Shown here: positions 51,810-61,741 of the stretch, piece after piece
Position numbering within the stretch: position 1 is the first letter of the stretch
Layout: the number at the start of each line of letters is the position of its first letter
NCBI GenBank assembly: GCA_902556065.1
Contig: CACDUV010000003.1
Coordinates: 1-64,000, forward strand
Source of the DNA: an uncultured Pelagibacteraceae bacterium
GTDB taxonomy: Bacteria; Pseudomonadota; Alphaproteobacteria; Pelagibacterales; Pelagibacteraceae
Length of the DNA stretch: 64,000 nucleotides
Reading direction: 5' to 3'
The notes under the pieces: model-generated
Database searches by the model: none
The model's input: only the letters and a program-made list of their open reading frames with translations
Told to the model about the DNA's origin: nothing
Translations under genes and position numbers: made by a program

Positions 51810-51875
51810 CCACCATTATTCAAACACATTTATTTCCAATCTAGGCCACACTAATTTTTTATTTAATGGTTATAT

Positions 51876-51940
51876 TCTGATCAAGAGTGTTAAAAGTTAG
51901 TCTTTCTTTATTATCTCCCCCCTCTCCATTCTTGATCAGA
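51876..51940. repeat. Perfect 11-bp inverted repeat TCTGATCAAGA/TCTTGATCAGA with a 43-nt C-rich loop; possible sRNA hairpin or paired operator
   Basis: Arms 51876-51886 and 51930-51940; loop contains CTCCCCCCTCTCC; right arm followed by TAATTTTT. Confidence 0.7.
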
Positions 51941-51987
51941 TAATTTTTCACAATAGTATTTTTTAAATAAATCCCTAAATTAGAGAT

Positions 51988-52695
51988 ATGTTTAAACTTC
52001 TAGAGCCAAATAAAATTTTTCAAATTACTTCGAAGGCGCCAAAATATGTTTTGTTTTTATTTATTATTGTCCTATCTGTTGGATTAGTTGAAGCACTTAT
52101 ATTGTCTCCGGAAGATTACAAGCAGAGTGACGCTGTCAGAATTATGTATGTTCATGTTCCTGCCGCTTGGATTTCTCTTGGAATTTTTTCTTCAATAACT
52201 TCTTTATCAATTTCAGGATTTATTTTTAAAAACAAAAATTTTTTTTTAATATCTAAAAGTTTAGCACCCTCAGGCTTTGTTTTTAATATTATTGCTTTGG
52301 TAACTGGTTCTATCTGGGGCAAACCCACTTGGGGTACATGGTGGGCCTGGGATGCGAGAATTACTTCAATGTTAATTTTAGCTCTATTTTATGCTTTATA
52401 TTTAATCTCTTGGAGAATTTATGAAAATGAGGAAAAAGTTTTTAAAATCTCAACTTTTATTACTATTCTCGGAATTATTAATGTGCCGATAATTAAGTAC
52501 TCTGTTGATTGGTGGAATACACTTCACCAGCCTGCTTCAATAAATATCTTGTCAAAAAGCTCGATCCATTCATCAATGCTTTATCCGTTATTGATAATGA
52601 CTGCGGCATTTGCTCTTTTTTCGTTGTTAATTTTCTTAATGAAATATAATACAGAACTGATAAAAATTAAAAATAAAGGCTTAGATAGATTATGA
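51988..52695 (+). CDS. ccmC: Heme exporter protein CcmC
   Basis: MYVHVPAAWISLGIF, WGKPTWGTWWAWDARITSMLILALFYALYL WWD-type heme motif. Confidence 0.97.
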   Translation: MFKLLEPNKIFQITSKAPKYVLFLFIIVLSVGLVEALILSPEDYKQSDAVRIMYVHVPAAWISLGIFSSITSLSISGFIFKNKNFFLISKSLAPSGFVFNIIALVTGSIWGKPTWGTWWAWDARITSMLILALFYALYLISWRIYENEEKVFKISTFITILGIINVPIIKYSVDWWNTLHQPASINILSKSSIHSSMLYPLLIMTAAFALFSLLIFLMKYNTELIKIKNKGLDRL

Positions 52696-52919
52696 TTAAC
52701 GAATTATTATTTATGAATGGATATGCAGTGTACGTATTATCTGCATTTGGTTTTACCTTATTGAGTTTCCTAAGTTTATATTTGGTAACAAAAGTTCAAT
52801 TTATTAAAGAACAAAATAAATTTGTTGCTAAATTTGGATCACTTAACACTGAACAAGCTAATTCTGCAAAATCACAAAGAATAAATAAAGAAATTTTAGC
52901 TAACGTAACAAATAATTAA
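52692..52919 (+). CDS. ccmD: Heme exporter protein CcmD
   Basis: Short single-TM protein MNGYAVYVLSAFGFTLLSFLSLYL between ccmC and ccmE. Confidence 0.88.
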   Translation: MINELLFMNGYAVYVLSAFGFTLLSFLSLYLVTKVQFIKEQNKFVAKFGSLNTEQANSAKSQRINKEILANVTNN

Positions 52920-52929
52920 TTTTTGATCC

Positions 52930-53349
52930 ATGTATGGTCGAAAAGTTAAGTTAAGGTTTCTGTTTGTATCGACCATTTTATTAATTTTGATATTAACAGT
53001 TTTTTTAGTTTTAAAGTCTTTAGAAGAAAACGTTGTTTATTTTCAATCTCCTTCAGAGATTAATTCATTAACTGAGCTGACAAATAATAAAATCAGAGTA
53101 GGTGGAATGGTTAAAAAAAATTCTATCAGTATGAATTCTAATGAAGTGAATTTTATTATTACAGATTTTAAAAACGAGATTAACGTAACTTACTCAGGCG
53201 TAGTTCCAAATTTGTTTGAAGAAGGAAAAGGAGTTGTAGCTGAAGGTGTTTTGAAAGACAGAAATTTTTTTTCAGCAACAAAAATTTTAGCAAAGCATGA
53301 TGAAAATTATATGCCTCCAGAGGTTAAAGCTGCATTGGAGGAAAATTAA
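52930..53349 (+). CDS. ccmE: Cytochrome c heme chaperone CcmE
   Basis: N-terminal [46 protein letters not shown]. Confidence 0.97.
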   Translation: MYGRKVKLRFLFVSTILLILILTVFLVLKSLEENVVYFQSPSEINSLTELTNNKIRVGGMVKKNSISMNSNEVNFIITDFKNEINVTYSGVVPNLFEEGKGVVAEGVLKDRNFFSATKILAKHDENYMPPEVKAALEEN

Positions 53350-55224
53350 TTGATTTATAGCGTTGTTGGATATTATGCACTAATTTTAGGATTAATTAGT
53401 GGTTCAATTTTGATCTATTTTTCAATTCAAAATTTTAGAAATTCAGAAATTTTAGATGCTAAAATATTATCGTTATCATTTTTACAATTACTTTTTGTTG
53501 TTATTAGCTTTTTTGGTTTAATTTTATCTTTTGTAGTTTCAGATTTTAGTAATGAAACAGTATTTAATAATTCCCATACTACAAAACCTTTATTTTACAA
53601 AATTACAGGAACTTGGGGAAACCATGAGGGTAGTTTGTTGCTGTGGTTGTTGGTTTTAACATTATTCATTTTCATTTTTTTATTAAGAACAAATAATCAA
53701 TCAATAAAATACAAAACTTTAACAACAATATTCCAGCAGATAATAATTGTTGGTTTTTTCATTTTTTTATTAAAAACTTCTAATCCATTTAATTATTTAT
53801 TTCCAATTCCTGAGGAAGGTTTAGGTTTAAATCCAATATTACAAGACCCTGCATTAGCAATTCATCCACCTATTCTATATTTAGGCTATGTAGGTTCATC
53901 AATAATATTTTCCTCAGCACTAGCAGCAACAACTTTAAAAATGGTATCAGGAAGCTGGGCAACCCATATAAAAAAATGGACTTTAGTTTCATGGATATTT
54001 TTGACGTTAGGAATTTTACTTGGTTCTATTTGGGCTTATTATGAGCTTGGGTGGGGAGGATTTTGGTTTTGGGATCCGGTTGAAAATGTATCTCTCATGC
54101 CTTGGTTAGCATTAACAACATTGTTACATTGTATATTGGTCCTAGAAAAAAAATTAATTTTAACTTCTTGGGTTATAATTTTATCTATTGCTACATTTAC
54201 ACTTAGTATGTGTGGAACTTTCTTAGTTAGATCAGGTATACTTAATTCAGTTCATACTTTTGCTAACGATCCCGAAAGAGGTTTGTTCATATTGATTTTC
54301 TTATTTGTTTTAATTTTTATGTCTTTATTTATTTTTTTCTTTTTTCATAAAGAGGATCAAAATAATTCAATTAATCTTTTTTGGCTGAGTAAAGAAAGTG
54401 CAATTATATTGAATAATTGGTTTATGATGTATTTTTTATCTGTAGTTTTAATTGGTACAGTATATCCAATTTTTTTAGATGTAATTTCTTCAGAAAAAAT
54501 TTCGGTAGGTCCGCCATTTTACCATAAATTAATTGTCCCTTTCTTAATACCATTTTTAATTGCTATGGCAATTGGACCTCAATTAAAGTGGATTAAATCT
54601 AATTTAGATAGTAAAAAAATCCTTATTTTTTTGTTACTTGTATCTATTTTAATATCTTATTTAGTTGTTAAAAATTTTAATAAAAATTTACTTGTAAATA
54701 CTATTTTAATCTCAAGTGCTTTTTATTTGTTTTTTATTACTGTAAGAGATTTTTTTACAAAAAAATTTAAAAATGTTTACCAAAATATAGCTCACTTTGG
54801 ATTTAGTTTATTAATTTTAAGTATTTTATTCAATAATTTACTTTCTAGTGAAGTAATAACTAATCTTAAAGTTGGTGAAAGTTATGAAAATTCAAAAATT
54901 AAAATTATACTTGAAGATATAAACCAAACAGAAGAAAAAAATTATAATTCAGTAGTAGCAAATTTTAAAATTATTTCTTCAAATGGGAAAATTAATAAAA
55001 TGTCTCCTGAGTTAAGAATTTATAATCAGCCAAGTATAGTAACTAGTGAAGCTGATATTAAAACTTCTTTAATGAAAGATAAATTTATTGTCATAAACTT
55101 AGTACAAAATCAGGAATATTTTAATGTTAGATATCAAGACAAACCTTTCATGCTTTGGATATGGTTATCAGTATTATTATTTAGTATGGGTGGAATATTA
55201 AGTTTTTTTAAAAAGAAAATATGA
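53350..55224 (+). CDS. ccmF: Heme lyase CcmF
   Basis: GTWGNHEGSLLLWLLVL, GWGGFWFWDPVENVSLMPWL, SMCGTFLVRSGILNSVHTFANDPERG; TTG start. Confidence 0.97.
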   Translation: MIYSVVGYYALILGLISGSILIYFSIQNFRNSEILDAKILSLSFLQLLFVVISFFGLILSFVVSDFSNETVFNNSHTTKPLFYKITGTWGNHEGSLLLWLLVLTLFIFIFLLRTNNQSIKYKTLTTIFQQIIIVGFFIFLLKTSNPFNYLFPIPEEGLGLNPILQDPALAIHPPILYLGYVGSSIIFSSALAATTLKMVSGSWATHIKKWTLVSWIFLTLGILLGSIWAYYELGWGGFWFWDPVENVSLMPWLALTTLLHCILVLEKKLILTSWVIILSIATFTLSMCGTFLVRSGILNSVHTFANDPERGLFILIFLFVLIFMSLFIFFFFHKEDQNNSINLFWLSKESAIILNNWFMMYFLSVVLIGTVYPIFLDVISSEKISVGPPFYHKLIVPFLIPFLIAMAIGPQLKWIKSNLDSKKILIFLLLVSILISYLVVKNFNKNLLVNTILISSAFYLFFITVRDFFTKKFKNVYQNIAHFGFSLLILSILFNNLLSSEVITNLKVGESYENSKIKIILEDINQTEEKNYNSVVANFKIISSNGKINKMSPELRIYNQPSIVTSEADIKTSLMKDKFIVINLVQNQEYFNVRYQDKPFMLWIWLSVLLFSMGGILSFFKKKI

Positions 55225-55739
55225 AAGATAAATTAATACCTTCAATAATAATAATAAGTTTTATTATTATTTTTTTAATATTTTATAAAGGTTTACAGGA
55301 AACGAATATTTATATTCCTAAGTCAGAAATAAAAAAAGATATTCCAATTTTTTCTAGTGTTAAGTTTGATAGCAACGAAAATATTAATTCGTCAGAAATA
55401 TTTAATTCAAATAAATTTTATTTGCTGAACATATGGGCTTCTTGGTGTGTACCTTGTAGGCAAGAACATACTTATTTAATGAGATTAAGTGAAAATAATA
55501 AAGTAACTTTAATTGGATTAAATTATAAAGATAATTTTAATAATGCTCAAAATTTTTTAATGAAATTGGGAAATCCATATGAAGTAATATTCTTAGATGA
55601 AGATGGTACAATTTCAATAGAGTGGGGAGCCTATGGTGTGCCAGAAACTTTTTTGATTCATAAAAATAAAATAGTCGCAAAATATATTGGACCATTAAAT
55701 GAAAAATTAATTAATGAGATTAATTCTATTGTAAAATGA
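55221..55739 (+). CDS. ccmG: Thiol:disulfide interchange protein CcmG/DsbE
   Basis: LLNIWASWCVPCRQEHTYL, GAYGVPETFLI. Confidence 0.95.
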   Translation: MKDKLIPSIIIISFIIIFLIFYKGLQETNIYIPKSEIKKDIPIFSSVKFDSNENINSSEIFNSNKFYLLNIWASWCVPCRQEHTYLMRLSENNKVTLIGLNYKDNFNNAQNFLMKLGNPYEVIFLDEDGTISIEWGAYGVPETFLIHKNKIVAKYIGPLNEKLINEINSIVK

Positions 55740-56095
55740 AAAATTTAAAAATTTTTTTGATTATTTTATTAATAATTCCAAATTTATCATTTGCAGATAA
55801 TCAACTTGAAAGAAACAAGATTACTAAAAATTTAAGATGTTTAATTTGTCAGGGTCAATCTGTATACGATTCTGACTCAGACTTTGCAAATAGTATGAAA
55901 ATTTTAGTTGATAAAAAACTTGAAGAAGGATTATCTGAAAATGAAATTTATGATTTTTTTAAAGAAAAATATGGAGAATGGATTTTGTATGATCCTGGTT
56001 TAAATAAAAACACTTATATTCTTTGGTTATTGCCATTATTGATATTTTTACTTGGAGGTGCAATAATCATGAAAAAACTTAGATTTAAAAACTAA
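55736..56095 (+). CDS. ccmH: Cytochrome c-type biogenesis protein CcmH
   Basis: LRCLICQGQSVYDSDSDFANSMKILV...KYGEWILYDPG. Confidence 0.96.
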   Translation: MKNLKIFLIILLIIPNLSFADNQLERNKITKNLRCLICQGQSVYDSDSDFANSMKILVDKKLEEGLSENEIYDFFKEKYGEWILYDPGLNKNTYILWLLPLLIFLLGGAIIMKKLRFKN

Positions 56096-56101
56096 TCCAA
56101 A

Positions 56102-56608
56102 ATGTATTTAAAAAAAATTTTAATTTTATTTTTAGCATTTATGATCTCATCAAATGCGGAGGAAATTAAACAGAGAGATTTAAACAACCAGTTTAATGTT
56201 TACACTGGAATGTTTGATTTCAGTGATGACGGAAAAAAGTCAGAATTAATTGGTTTTCAGCATCAAAATGAAAATTTAAATAGAGATACTTTTTTAGGAA
56301 ATTTATCACCTATTACTGGTGCCCTTATTACTGCTGATAGTGCGGCTTATATTTATACAGGAGTAGAAGCTCAATATAAAATAGGATCTTTAAATTTTAA
56401 TCCAAGTTTTGCTCCTGGATTATATCATGAAGGTGATGGAAAAGATCTTGGCCATGTTTTAGAATTTAAAACTGAACTTCAGATATCATTTGATATGTCC
56501 GAAAATAGTCAATTTGGCTTTTCATATAACCACTTATCTAATGCTAGTTTAGGAAGTAAAAATCCTGGGGCAAATAGTTATATGTTTAATTTCTTCAAAA
56601 GCTTCTAA
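56102..56608 (+). CDS. PagL-like acyloxyacyl hydrolase / lipid A 3-O-deacylase
   Basis: Signal peptide, PSFAPGLYHEGDGKDLGHVLEFKTELQISFDMSENSQFGFSYNHLSNASLGSKNPG. Confidence 0.88.
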   Translation: MYLKKILILFLAFMISSNAEEIKQRDLNNQFNVYTGMFDFSDDGKKSELIGFQHQNENLNRDTFLGNLSPITGALITADSAAYIYTGVEAQYKIGSLNFNPSFAPGLYHEGDGKDLGHVLEFKTELQISFDMSENSQFGFSYNHLSNASLGSKNPGANSYMFNFFKSF

Positions 56609-56618
56609 TTACCTTTTT

Positions 56619-57770
56619 ATGAATTTAAATGATTGTTATAATTTTGATGATTTTAGAAAACTAGCAAAGAAGAAACTTCCAGCGCCCATATTTCATTACA
56701 TTGATGGAGGCGCTGATGACGAAATAACATTAAATAGAAATACAGATTCATTTAATGACTGTGATTTAGTTCCTAATATTTTGAATAGTGTTGGAGAGCC
56801 AGATCTATCCACAAAAGTTTTTGGTAGGAAAATTGATATGCCATTATTTTTATCTCCAACTGCAATGCAAAGTTTGTATGATCCAGAAGGTGATAAAGCA
56901 TCTGCTAGAGCAGCAGAAAAATTTAATACAATTTATAGTATGTCTACAATGGCATCATTTTCTATTGAAGAGGTTGCAAATATTTCTAGTGGTCCAAAAT
57001 TATTTCAACTTTATATTCATAAGGATAAATCAATTACTGATGATTTAATTGAAAGATGTAGTAGAGCAAATTTTGATGGTATGTGCATTACTGTTGATAC
57101 TTTAGTTGCCGGTAATAGAGAAAGAGATCACAGAACTGGTTTTACAACCCCACCTAAACTTACTTTAGATAGTTTATTAAGTTTTGCTATGAGACCAGGA
57201 TGGGTTTTTAAATATTTCACTAATAGGAAATTTGAATTAGCAAACATCAAAAACAAAACTGATAAGGGAACAAACATAGCTAAGTCAGTAATGGATTACA
57301 TTAATGAACAGTATGATCCAGCGATGAATTGGAAAGATGCAGAATATTGTATTAAAAAATGGAATAAACCAATGGCTTTAAAAGGAGTTATGTCTGTTGA
57401 AGATGCAAAGAGAGCAATTGATATAGGTTGTACAGCAATAATGATATCTAATCATGGTGGAAGACAATTGGATGGATCTAGATCACCTTTTGATCAAGTA
57501 AAAGCGATTTCAGACGCGGTAGGAGATAAATTAGAAATTATCCTTGATGGTGGAGTAAGAAGAGGAACGCATGTTCTCAAAGCTCTTGCAGCTGGTGCAA
57601 CAGCTTGTAGTTTTGGAAAAGCCTTTCTTTTTAGTTTAGGAGCTGGAGGCCAAAAAGGTGTTGAAAGATTGTTAGAGAACATGCAAAAAGAAATTAGAAG
57701 AAACATGATTTTGATGGGATGTAAAACTGTAAGAGATCTAGATGAGACAAAAATTATCTACAGAAACTAA
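56619..57770 (+). CDS. FMN-dependent alpha-hydroxy acid oxidase/dehydrogenase (LldD-like)
   Basis: PIFHYIDGGADDEITLNRN, ISNHGGRQLDGSRSPFD, ILDGGVRRGTHVLKALAAGA. Confidence 0.94.
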   Translation: MNLNDCYNFDDFRKLAKKKLPAPIFHYIDGGADDEITLNRNTDSFNDCDLVPNILNSVGEPDLSTKVFGRKIDMPLFLSPTAMQSLYDPEGDKASARAAEKFNTIYSMSTMASFSIEEVANISSGPKLFQLYIHKDKSITDDLIERCSRANFDGMCITVDTLVAGNRERDHRTGFTTPPKLTLDSLLSFAMRPGWVFKYFTNRKFELANIKNKTDKGTNIAKSVMDYINEQYDPAMNWKDAEYCIKKWNKPMALKGVMSVEDAKRAIDIGCTAIMISNHGGRQLDGSRSPFDQVKAISDAVGDKLEIILDGGVRRGTHVLKALAAGATACSFGKAFLFSLGAGGQKGVERLLENMQKEIRRNMILMGCKTVRDLDETKIIYRN

Positions 57771-57843
57771 GAGAATATAAAGAAATTTATAATAATTCTA
57801 AATAGACATTCATTCTTTTTTATGTATATTTTCCAATTTTATT

Positions 57844-59007
57844 ATGAAATTAGCAGCATCACTTGATAGACTTGGAACAGAGAGTGCTTTTTCGGTTTTA
57901 GCAGAAGCTAAAAAATTAGAAGCACAAGGAAACCCAATGATACATCTTGGCTTAGGTCAGCCAGATTTTAAAACACCTAAGCATGTAGTTGAAGCTGCAA
58001 AAAAAGCTTTAGACGATGGTCACCATGGTTATGTGCTTTCAAATGGAATTTTAGAATGTAGACAAGCAGTTAGTAGATGGATAAAGAAGAGATATAATAC
58101 CGATGTAGACCCAGAAAGAATTTTTATAATGCCTGGTGGCAAACCAACGATGCATTATGCGATTCAGTGTTTTGGTGAGCCAGGAGCTGAAATTATTCAT
58201 CCTACACCTGCATTTCCTATTTATGAGTCCATGATTAATTACACAGGTTCTACTGCTGTACCTTATGACTTAACAGCAGATAAAGATTTAAAATTTAGTG
58301 CAGATAAAATTTTATCTTTAATAACTGAGAAAACTAGATTGTTAATTCTAATCAATCCAAATAATCCAACGGGAAGTTTTGTTGAGAAATCCGAGATAGA
58401 TAAGTTAGCAGAGGGATTAAAAAAACATCCTCACGTAACTATCTTAAGTGATGAAATTTATAGTAGACAAATATTCGATAATAAAGAGATGCCAACATTT
58501 TTTAATTATCCAGAGTTAAGAGAAAGACTAATTGTTTTAGAAGGTTGGAGTAAAGCATATTCAATGACTGGTTGGAGATTAGGGTGGAGTTTTTGGCCTG
58601 AAAATTTAATTGAACATATTAATAAATTATTAATCAATAGTGTTTCTTGTGTTAATGCAGCGGCTCAATTTGCGGGAATAGCTGCACTTGATGGACCTGA
58701 TGATTCGATTGATTTAATGATGGAAAAATTTACTCAAAGAAGAAAATTAATTCATGAAGGCCTAAATAGCTTACCAGGAGTAGAATGTAGTTTGCCTGGT
58801 GGAGCATTTTATGCTTTTCCAAAAGTTATAGGCACTGGAATGAATGGATCAGAATTTTGCAAAAGAGCTATGCATGAAGCAGGTGTTGCAATTGTACCTG
58901 GTACTGCATTTGGAAAAACATGCCAAGATTATGTAAGATTTAGCTTTGCTGCATCTCAAGATAACATTTCTAACGCATTGGAAAATATCAAAAAAATGCT
59001 AGGTTAG
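57844..59007 (+). CDS. PLP-dependent class I/II aminotransferase
   Basis: MIHLGLGQPDFKTPKHV, LINPNNPTGSF, LSDEIYSRQIF, GWSKAYSMTGWRLGW. Confidence 0.95.
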   Translation: MKLAASLDRLGTESAFSVLAEAKKLEAQGNPMIHLGLGQPDFKTPKHVVEAAKKALDDGHHGYVLSNGILECRQAVSRWIKKRYNTDVDPERIFIMPGGKPTMHYAIQCFGEPGAEIIHPTPAFPIYESMINYTGSTAVPYDLTADKDLKFSADKILSLITEKTRLLILINPNNPTGSFVEKSEIDKLAEGLKKHPHVTILSDEIYSRQIFDNKEMPTFFNYPELRERLIVLEGWSKAYSMTGWRLGWSFWPENLIEHINKLLINSVSCVNAAAQFAGIAALDGPDDSIDLMMEKFTQRRKLIHEGLNSLPGVECSLPGGAFYAFPKVIGTGMNGSEFCKRAMHEAGVAIVPGTAFGKTCQDYVRFSFAASQDNISNALENIKKMLG

Positions 59008-59010
59008 ACT

Positions 59011-60507
59011 ATGTCTGAATTAGCTCTACCAAAAATTGATCAAACTATTTTAAATAGAAAAAGTGAGATAGTTAAAAATCTTTCAAAATTAACTGATAAA
59101 GAAAATGTTCTAAGTGAAGCTGATGAATTGAGACCTTATGAAACTGATGCTCTCTCAGTTTACACACAAACACCTCTAGCAGTAGTGCTTCCAGAAAATA
59201 CTGATGAGGTTAGTGAGATATTAAAATATTGCTATAGTGAAAACATAAAAGTTGTTCCAAGAGGAGCAGGTACAGGCTTATCTGGAGGAGCATTACCTCT
59301 TCAAGATGCTATTCTTATTGGCTTAGGAAAATTTAATAAAATATTAGAAATAGATTATGAAAATAAATGTGTTGTGACTCAGCCAGGAGTAACTAATCTT
59401 GGAATTACTCATGCAGTTCAGCATAAAGGATTTTACTATGCGCCAGACCCTTCGAGCCAGTTAGCATGTTCTATCGGTGGAAATGTTGCTGAAAATTCTG
59501 GTGGAGTTCACTCATTGAAGTATGGAACGACCACAAATAACATATTGGGTGTGCAGATGGTTATGATGGATGGAACGATTTGTAGATTTGGAGGAAAATC
59601 TTTTGATCAAGAGGGATACGATCTTATGGGCTTAATTTGTGGTTCAGAAGGTTTATTAGGAGTTGTCACTGAAGTCACAGTAAAAATTTTAAAAAAACCT
59701 GAAGTGGTAAAAGCCGCTTTAATAGGCTTTCCATCTATAAAGGAAGGTGGAGATGCAGCCTCAGAAATTATTTCAAGTGGAATAGTTCCTGCAGGAATGG
59801 AAATTATGGATAAAGCTTTGATTGAAGCAACAGATAATTTTAGTAAAGCAGGATATCCAAGAGATGCAGAATTGTTATTGATAGTTGAACTTGATGGGAC
59901 AGAATCAGAGGTTAATGAATTAATTAAAAAAGTAGAGGTAATTTGTAAAAAAAATAATTGTTCAAGTCTTAAACTTAGTAATAGTGAGAAAGAAAGACTC
60001 TCATTTTGGGCTGGAAGAAAAGCTGCTTTTCCCGCATGTGGAGCTATGGCACCTGATTATTATTGTATGGATGGATCTATTCCAAGAGGTAAACTTGCCG
60101 AAGCATTGTTAGAAATAAAAAAATTATCGGAAAAATATGAATTACCCGTTGCAAATTGTTTTCACGCAGGCGATGGAAATTTACACCCACTTATTATGTT
60201 TGATGGAAATGATAAAGAACAACTTAGAAAAACAGAGGAGTTTGGTTCTGAAATATTAAAAACATGTGTAAGACTTGGAGGAGTAATTACAGGAGAGCAT
60301 GGCGTTGGTATAGAAAAAAGAGAACTTATGTGTGAAATGTTTAATGATAATGATATTCAACAACAGTTAAATATAAAAAAGTCATTGGATGAAAAAAATT
60401 TATTAAATCCTGGAAAAGTTTATCCTATACTTAGAAAATGTGCAGAGGAGGGAAGGGTTCATGTCCACAAAAATAAAGATAAATTCCCAGATCTTCCAAG
60501 ATTCTAA
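59011..60507 (+). CDS. glcD: Glycolate oxidase subunit GlcD
   Basis: VVPRGAGTGLSGGALP, APDPSSQLACSIGGNVAENSGG, FHAGDGNLHPLIMFD. Confidence 0.96.
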   Translation: MSELALPKIDQTILNRKSEIVKNLSKLTDKENVLSEADELRPYETDALSVYTQTPLAVVLPENTDEVSEILKYCYSENIKVVPRGAGTGLSGGALPLQDAILIGLGKFNKILEIDYENKCVVTQPGVTNLGITHAVQHKGFYYAPDPSSQLACSIGGNVAENSGGVHSLKYGTTTNNILGVQMVMMDGTICRFGGKSFDQEGYDLMGLICGSEGLLGVVTEVTVKILKKPEVVKAALIGFPSIKEGGDAASEIISSGIVPAGMEIMDKALIEATDNFSKAGYPRDAELLLIVELDGTESEVNELIKKVEVICKKNNCSSLKLSNSEKERLSFWAGRKAAFPACGAMAPDYYCMDGSIPRGKLAEALLEIKKLSEKYELPVANCFHAGDGNLHPLIMFDGNDKEQLRKTEEFGSEILKTCVRLGGVITGEHGVGIEKRELMCEMFNDNDIQQQLNIKKSLDEKNLLNPGKVYPILRKCAEEGRVHVHKNKDKFPDLPRF

Positions 60508-61741
60508 TAAAGTTTATTATCCTAAAGATGAGGCGGAAGTTTCAGATTTAATTAGAGAACTATACAAACAAGACTCTCCGACAGAAATTATTGGCAACAA
60601 TTCAAAAAGCTTTATTGGAAATAAAACGCAGTCAGCTAATACTACGTCTCTATCAAAAATCTCAGGTATTATCGATTATAGACCTGAAGAATTGTATATT
60701 AAAGTTAAAGCCTGCACACCAATTAATGAAATTGAGGAAGTATTAAGTGAAAATAATCAAGAGCTAGCTTTTGAACCAATAGATTTTGGGTATATTAAAG
60801 AAGGTAAGTCAAATAAAGGAACAATAGCAGGCTACTTAAGTTGTAATTATGCAGGTTCACGAAGATTTAAAGTTGGTAGCGTAAGAGATCATGTCCTAGG
60901 TTTTAAGGGAGTTAATGGAAAAGGAGATATAATTAAATCAGGAGGTACTGTTGTAAAGAATGTTACAGGTTATGATTTATCAAAACTAATAGCAGGCTCA
61001 TTTGGTACTCTTGTTGCTTTAACTGAAATTACGTTAAAGGTGTTACCTAAGAAAGATTCTTCTAAAACTGTAATAATTTATCCAGGTGACTTTGAACAAA
61101 TTTATGATTTTTTAAACAAACTATCTAGCTCAAGTAGCGAAATTTCTGGTGCTGTTTTTGTTCCTGAACAATCAAAGGATAAAGATTTTGTTATTAAAAA
61201 AAATTCTGTTTTTAAGTTTAATGATCTTAAATCAAATTTTTCTTTTTTAGCATTTAGGGTTGAAGGGGACAAAATTTCAATTGAAGAAAAAATTAACAAT
61301 TTAAAAAAAGAACTTGAATTAAATAATTCAGATATTTCTACTCTTGATGTTTATCAATCAGAACCATTTTGGAAAAAAGTAAATAATTTAGAGGTATTTG
61401 AAAATACCGAGCATAATTTAATACGAATGGTAATACCACCTGCAAATGGTTCAAAACTATGCAAATATTTAGAAAATAACCATAACTATTTTGTTGATTG
61501 GTGTGGGTCGTTATTCTGGATTGAAATTAATAGTAAAAAAGAGGAAAAGATTAAAGACTTAAAAAAAATGGCAAAAGAGTTTGGAGGTTATTTGACAGTA
61601 ATTAAAACCTCATCAGAATATGATTACGGAGAGGCTATCTTTACTGTTGATAAAGTACGTTTAATGATTTCTGAAAAAGTAAAACAAAGTTTTGATCCTA
61701 AAAGAATTTTAAACCCAGGGAAAATGTATAGAGGAGTTTAA
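60461..61741 (+). CDS. glcE: Glycolate oxidase subunit GlcE
   Basis: FAD-binding protein, GSRRFKVGSVRDHVLGFKGVNGKGDIIKSGGTVVKNVTGYDLSKLIAGSFGTL; start at internal ATG 60461 after a GAGGAGGGAAGG tract. Confidence 0.95.
   Translation: MSTKIKINSQIFQDSNKVYYPKDEAEVSDLIRELYKQDSPTEIIGNNSKSFIGNKTQSANTTSLSKISGIIDYRPEELYIKVKACTPINEIEEVLSENNQELAFEPIDFGYIKEGKSNKGTIAGYLSCNYAGSRRFKVGSVRDHVLGFKGVNGKGDIIKSGGTVVKNVTGYDLSKLIAGSFGTLVALTEITLKVLPKKDSSKTVIIYPGDFEQIYDFLNKLSSSSSEISGAVFVPEQSKDKDFVIKKNSVFKFNDLKSNFSFLAFRVEGDKISIEEKINNLKKELELNNSDISTLDVYQSEPFWKKVNNLEVFENTEHNLIRMVIPPANGSKLCKYLENNHNYFVDWCGSLFWIEINSKKEEKIKDLKKMAKEFGGYLTVIKTSSEYDYGEAIFTVDKVRLMISEKVKQSFDPKRILNPGKMYRGV

Noticed and set aside
57770-57843. Possible glycine riboswitch upstream of the aminotransferase/glc genes
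   Set aside because: Gap is only 73 nt, AT-rich and lacks any recognisable aptamer core
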